This document shows, in pieces, positions 61,201 through 64,000 of a DNA stretch of 64,000 bases. Every line of letters starts with the position of its first letter. Position 1 is the first letter of the stretch. This DNA is from Macrotis lagotis. Taxonomy: Eukaryota > Chordata > Mammalia > Peramelemorphia > Peramelidae. A program made the position numbers and the translations under genes. The stretch spans positions 280,303,067 to 280,367,066 of the forward strand of contig NC_133660.1 of NCBI RefSeq assembly GCF_037893015.1, written 5' to 3'. A model generated the notes under the pieces. It saw only the letters and a list, made by a program, of their open reading frames with translations, had not been told where the DNA came from and made no database searches.

Positions 61201-61219
61201 GAAAATATAGAGCTACAGA

Positions 61220-61355
61220 GCAAAGGCCTCCCCTTTCCCCCACCCCTCTGCCCCTCTTCCCCTCCCCCAGATCTCCTTCCTCTCCCCACATCAACCCACT
61301 CCCCCTCCCTCCCATCACCCCCACCCTCCTGCATCTTTTCCCCCACTTGGCTTTT
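61220..61355. repeat. C/T-rich tract
   Basis: Polypyrimidine with cccct and ctccc blocks, no regular unit. Confidence 0.75.
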
Positions 61356-61389
61356 CTTGTACCCTTTCATGATAATAGTCGTGGGAGAA

Positions 61390-61780
61390 GAGAAGCAGAC
61401 CGGGAATCAGGAGAGCCTCAGTTTCGAACTCTGCTAAAAGGGTGACGAGCAGTGGATCCCATGATCCCCAAGGTGGCTATCTCTGTGACCTTGGGCAAAT
61501 CACACCCCCTCCACCTCCTCCTGGGTAAAATTACAGAACTGGACGAGATCCCTGAGGTGCTTTGGAATCACTCTTATTCATACTGGCAACTTGAATTTCA
61601 ATCTAAATGGGGCCTTGGAGGCCATCTGAGTTCTTTCTTTTACAGAGAGGGAAACTGAGACCCAGAAAGGAGAAAGGCCTTCACAGAGGTGCTATAGAAG
61701 GTGAGGAGAGCTGGATTTGAACCCAGGTCCTCTACTTCAAAGCCAACCTACTTCCCACTGCACCACACTACCCAAGCCTA
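61390..61780. mobile_element. MIR fragments, sense then antisense
   Basis: 61395-61560 sense ('gcctcagtttcgaactctgc', 'gtgaccttgggcaaatcaca'). 61580-61775 antisense ('cttggaggccatctgagttc', 'gagggaaactgagacccaga', 'ctggatttgaacccaggtcc', 'ccactgcaccacactaccc'). Confidence 0.7.
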
Positions 61781-62012
61781 TGGCCTTGGACTGGAGCTGA
61801 GAGTGAACTCCCACTCCCATCCATCAGCCTCCAGCACACTCCAATGAAGACCCCCTACTCCCCTCACTCAGGCAGCAGGCCTGCGTTGGTCATTGGGCAA
61901 GGATGGCACTTTGCTGCCATCTCCTGGCCACCACTGAATACTGCCGGCCAGCTTCTCGGCCTTTCCAAACTTTCCATTTCAGGGAAATGTTACTCCCTCC
62001 CTCCAAAGATTC
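61781..62012. other. unique DNA with a CTCF-like motif
   Basis: 'tgctgccatctcctggcca' (61912-61930) resembles the CTCF core (gcgcCATCTAGTGGcc-type). Matching is partial and made by eye. Confidence 0.3.
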
Positions 62013-62013
62013 A

Positions 62014-62152
62014 GGAATGGGATGGGATGGGATGGGATGGGATGGGATGGGATGGGATGGGATGGGATGGGATGGGATGGGATGGATTGGATGAGATGGG
62101 ATAGAATAGGATATGAAGGTGACGGGGTAGGATGGGATAGAATGGAACAAGC
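62014..62152. repeat. (GATGG)n pentanucleotide array
   Basis: Thirteen perfect GATGG units at 62021-62085, then a degenerate part (gatagaatagg, gatgggatagaatgg) to about 62152. Confidence 0.96.
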
Positions 62153-62429
62153 CAAAATGGAAAAGAGTGACAAGGGATGTTGGAACTTTGTCTCACCTGT
62201 AAGCCAATGCTTCCCACTGAAGTATCCCTGGTCAGGCAATATTTAGTCCCAAGCTTTAGATTTACACTTATTCACAAATCTTTGCCAGTCAGGCTTCTGA
62301 TCCTGGCAGTCTTTCTTCCACCCAATTGTGAACCAGAGCTCTGATTCAAGAATGTTGATCTCAAGTATTCTAGACACCCTAACCCCACCCCCATCTTTTG
62401 GTGCTTTCTCCAAGTCCCTCAGAAAACCC
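62153..62429. other. unique DNA, no gene seen
   Basis: No recognised repeat or exon. Confidence 0.35.
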
Positions 62430-63720
62430 AACTTTGCAGGATCTCTGAGTTGAAGGGTCTTCAGTATGATCCAGTGCCACTCAGAGCTGAAGAAGAGTTC
62501 CTTCCGGCCAGTTGTCATTTTTAGAAATTTTGTCCTGATGTTTAAACATTCCTCTCCACCTATTGCTCCTAGTTTGGCCCTCTGAGGTCAAAAAGAAATA
62601 GCTAATCCCTTCCCAAGACATCCCTTCAAATACTTGAAGATAACCATCATGGCCCTATATGCCCATGCACACAAACATGCTCATACATGCATACCCACCC
62701 TCTTCTCCAGGCTAAATAAGCCTTGTTCCTTCAACACATCCTCACATGACATGGACTGACTATCCTCGCCCTTCAGTTGTCTTCTGGATGTTCTCAATGG
62801 CCTTCCTAAAATGCCCAGACCTTGACACAGTAGTCCATATATAGTCTGAATAGGGTCAAAGACAGAGGGAGTAGCACCTCCTTATTCTTAAAGGTTCAGC
62901 CCCTCTTTAATGCAGGCTTCAGTGAATTGCCTTAAGGTCGTAGTCCATTCAGACCCTCAGATCTTTCTTAAACAAACTACTATCTAACCAGTCTCCTCCA
63001 AATTATATTTATGAACATCTGGAGCCCAAGCCCAAGACTTAGTTAACATTTTGGAATTTCATCCTAATAAGTATTATTAGTACGGATGATTAATATTGAG
63101 CTACTAATAACTATTATTAGCCAGGAGAGCTCTTTGCAATCACTAGATGTTCACCAACCATCTCTTGAATTCTATTCTAGAATTCTCCCATTTATTATAG
63201 TCAAGCTGACTTGCCTAAAGCTTGCAGATTCCATTCTCGTCCCTTTTCAGAAAACTGAGGCGATATTTGCTTTTCTCCTCTCAGGTTCTCTGGGATCTTC
63301 CAAATATTGCTGGTGGTGATTCAGCAATCATATTCCGTCTTTTTTCTTTTCAAACTTAAGGGCATAATTCATCTGGATTCAGTGATTTGAATTGCTCAAG
63401 GTGCTTTCATTGTCTCCTTACTCATTTATCTTGAGTATGAACTCCCATGAGCCATTTTGATTGTATTCTCTCTGCAGGTCATTTTTCTTGTCAGAGAAAG
63501 CAAAATCCATACTGAGCATTTCCTCAGTTATTGTCACTCCTTCCATCTCAAGACAAGGCACCACCCAATCCAATTCCTTCTTTTCCTTAATAGACTCCTT
63601 TTTGTGGTCTTTTCATCACCTTACAGCTGTGGTTGGTCCTTCTGAAATTCTTCTACAATTATCAGAACACAATTTGCATTCATCCCATTCCCTTCCCTTA
63701 CTTCTCTCTTCTATACATGT
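62430..63720 (-). mobile_element. L3/CR1 LINE, about 1.3 kb, antisense, internally deleted
   Basis: Reverse-orientation L3 in order from its 3' end: 'tgaagaagagttccttccgg', 'ttcaaatacttgaagataac', 'ttctccaggctaaataagcc', 'ttgacacagtagtccatata', 'gtccattcagaccctcagat', then after a gap near 63065-63150, 'aagcttgcagattccattct', 'gcatttcctcagttattgtc', 'tctggattcagtgatttgaa'. The segment that would carry the RT catalytic core is missing. Confidence 0.8.
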
Positions 63721-63741
63721 CTTTGTCTTGTACATGACTTT

Positions 63742-63895
63742 CTTTTAAGATTTTTTTTTTGCAAGGCAAATGGGGTTAAGTGGCTTGCCCAAGGTCACAC
63801 TGCTAGACAATTATTAAGTGTCTGAGGTCGGATTTGAACTCAGGTACTCCTGACCCCAGGGCCAGTGCTCTATCCACTGTACCACCTAGCTGCCC
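63742..63895 (-). mobile_element. tRNA-derived SINE with exact 13-bp target duplication
   Basis: Full-length antisense copy ending 'ccacctagctgccc'. Flanks tgtacatgacttt at 63729-63741 and 63896-63908 are identical. Inserted next to the L3 copy. Confidence 0.95.
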
Positions 63896-63910
63896 TGTAC
63901 ATGACTTTAA

Positions 63911-63915
63911 TATAT

Positions 63916-63951
<36 letters not shown>

Positions 63952-64000
63952 GACAATGGGGTTAAGTGACTTGCCCAAGGTCATACAACTAGGCAGCACA
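63911..64000 (-). mobile_element. second SINE, cut by the window end, (TTTA)n tail
   Basis: (TTTA)n at 63911-63950, then 'agacaatggggttaagtgac', 'ttgcccaaggtcatacaact'. Continues beyond the window. Confidence 0.88.

Noticed and set aside
62021..62085. Satellite or telomere-like DNA
   Set aside because: Only 13 GATGG units; an ordinary pentanucleotide microsatellite, not TTAGGG.

Overview
This looks like a non-coding stretch of a mammalian nuclear genome, most probably from a marsupial. I found no protein-coding exon, rRNA or functional tRNA gene that I can support. The marsupial reading rests on repeat content: several tRNA-derived SINEs of the WSINE1/Mar1-like type (some flanked by near-perfect target-site duplications, so fairly recent), many CORE-SINE/MIR, L2 and L3/CR1 LINE fragments, and two L1 3'-region fragments of a form I associate with marsupials. 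Family names come from memory of consensus sequences, not from a database search. An Australian lineage is plausible but not proven.

Layout. 1-21 kb: mostly MIR and L2 fragments, simple repeats (a pure (CA)41 at 2.8 kb, (CT)25 at 8.5 kb, (GA)n at 10.4 kb) and low-repeat islands that look like conserved regulatory DNA (notably 6.3, 8.6-8.9, 15.3-15.6 and 19.8-20.3 kb). 21-28.5 kb: a retrotransposon-dense block with an L1 fragment, a 470-bp GGAA tract, two broken L3/CR1 LINEs of 1.5-1.7 kb carrying nested SINE and L2 insertions, and a 30-bp minisatellite. 28.5-37 kb: possible regulatory islands, GC-rich DNA, purine-rich repeat and a dispersed 32-bp repeat. 37-46 kb: L3, L2 and SINE fragments, a 480-bp CTTCC tract, a quiet island at 41.5-42 kb, then a nearly full-length 7SL (SRP) RNA pseudogene running into a CA array. 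46-54 kb: more islands, including one with an HNF1-like site (47.9 kb) and one dense in palindromic motifs (53.0 kb). 54-64 kb: an L3 3' end that seems to have seeded a 33-bp minisatellite, L2 fragments, a complete long-bodied SINE, a GATGG array, a 1.3-kb antisense L3, and two SINEs at the right edge.

Nothing here works together as an operon or pathway. The best single reading is an intron or intergenic region with many candidate enhancers separated by decayed retrotransposons. Calls of a possible conserved element rest only on unique, moderately AT-rich sequence dense in recognisable transcription-factor motifs; a multi-species alignment is needed to confirm them. Nearly all open reading frames of 60-300 codons fall in simple repeats, minisatellites or transposon antisense and should not be annotated as genes.
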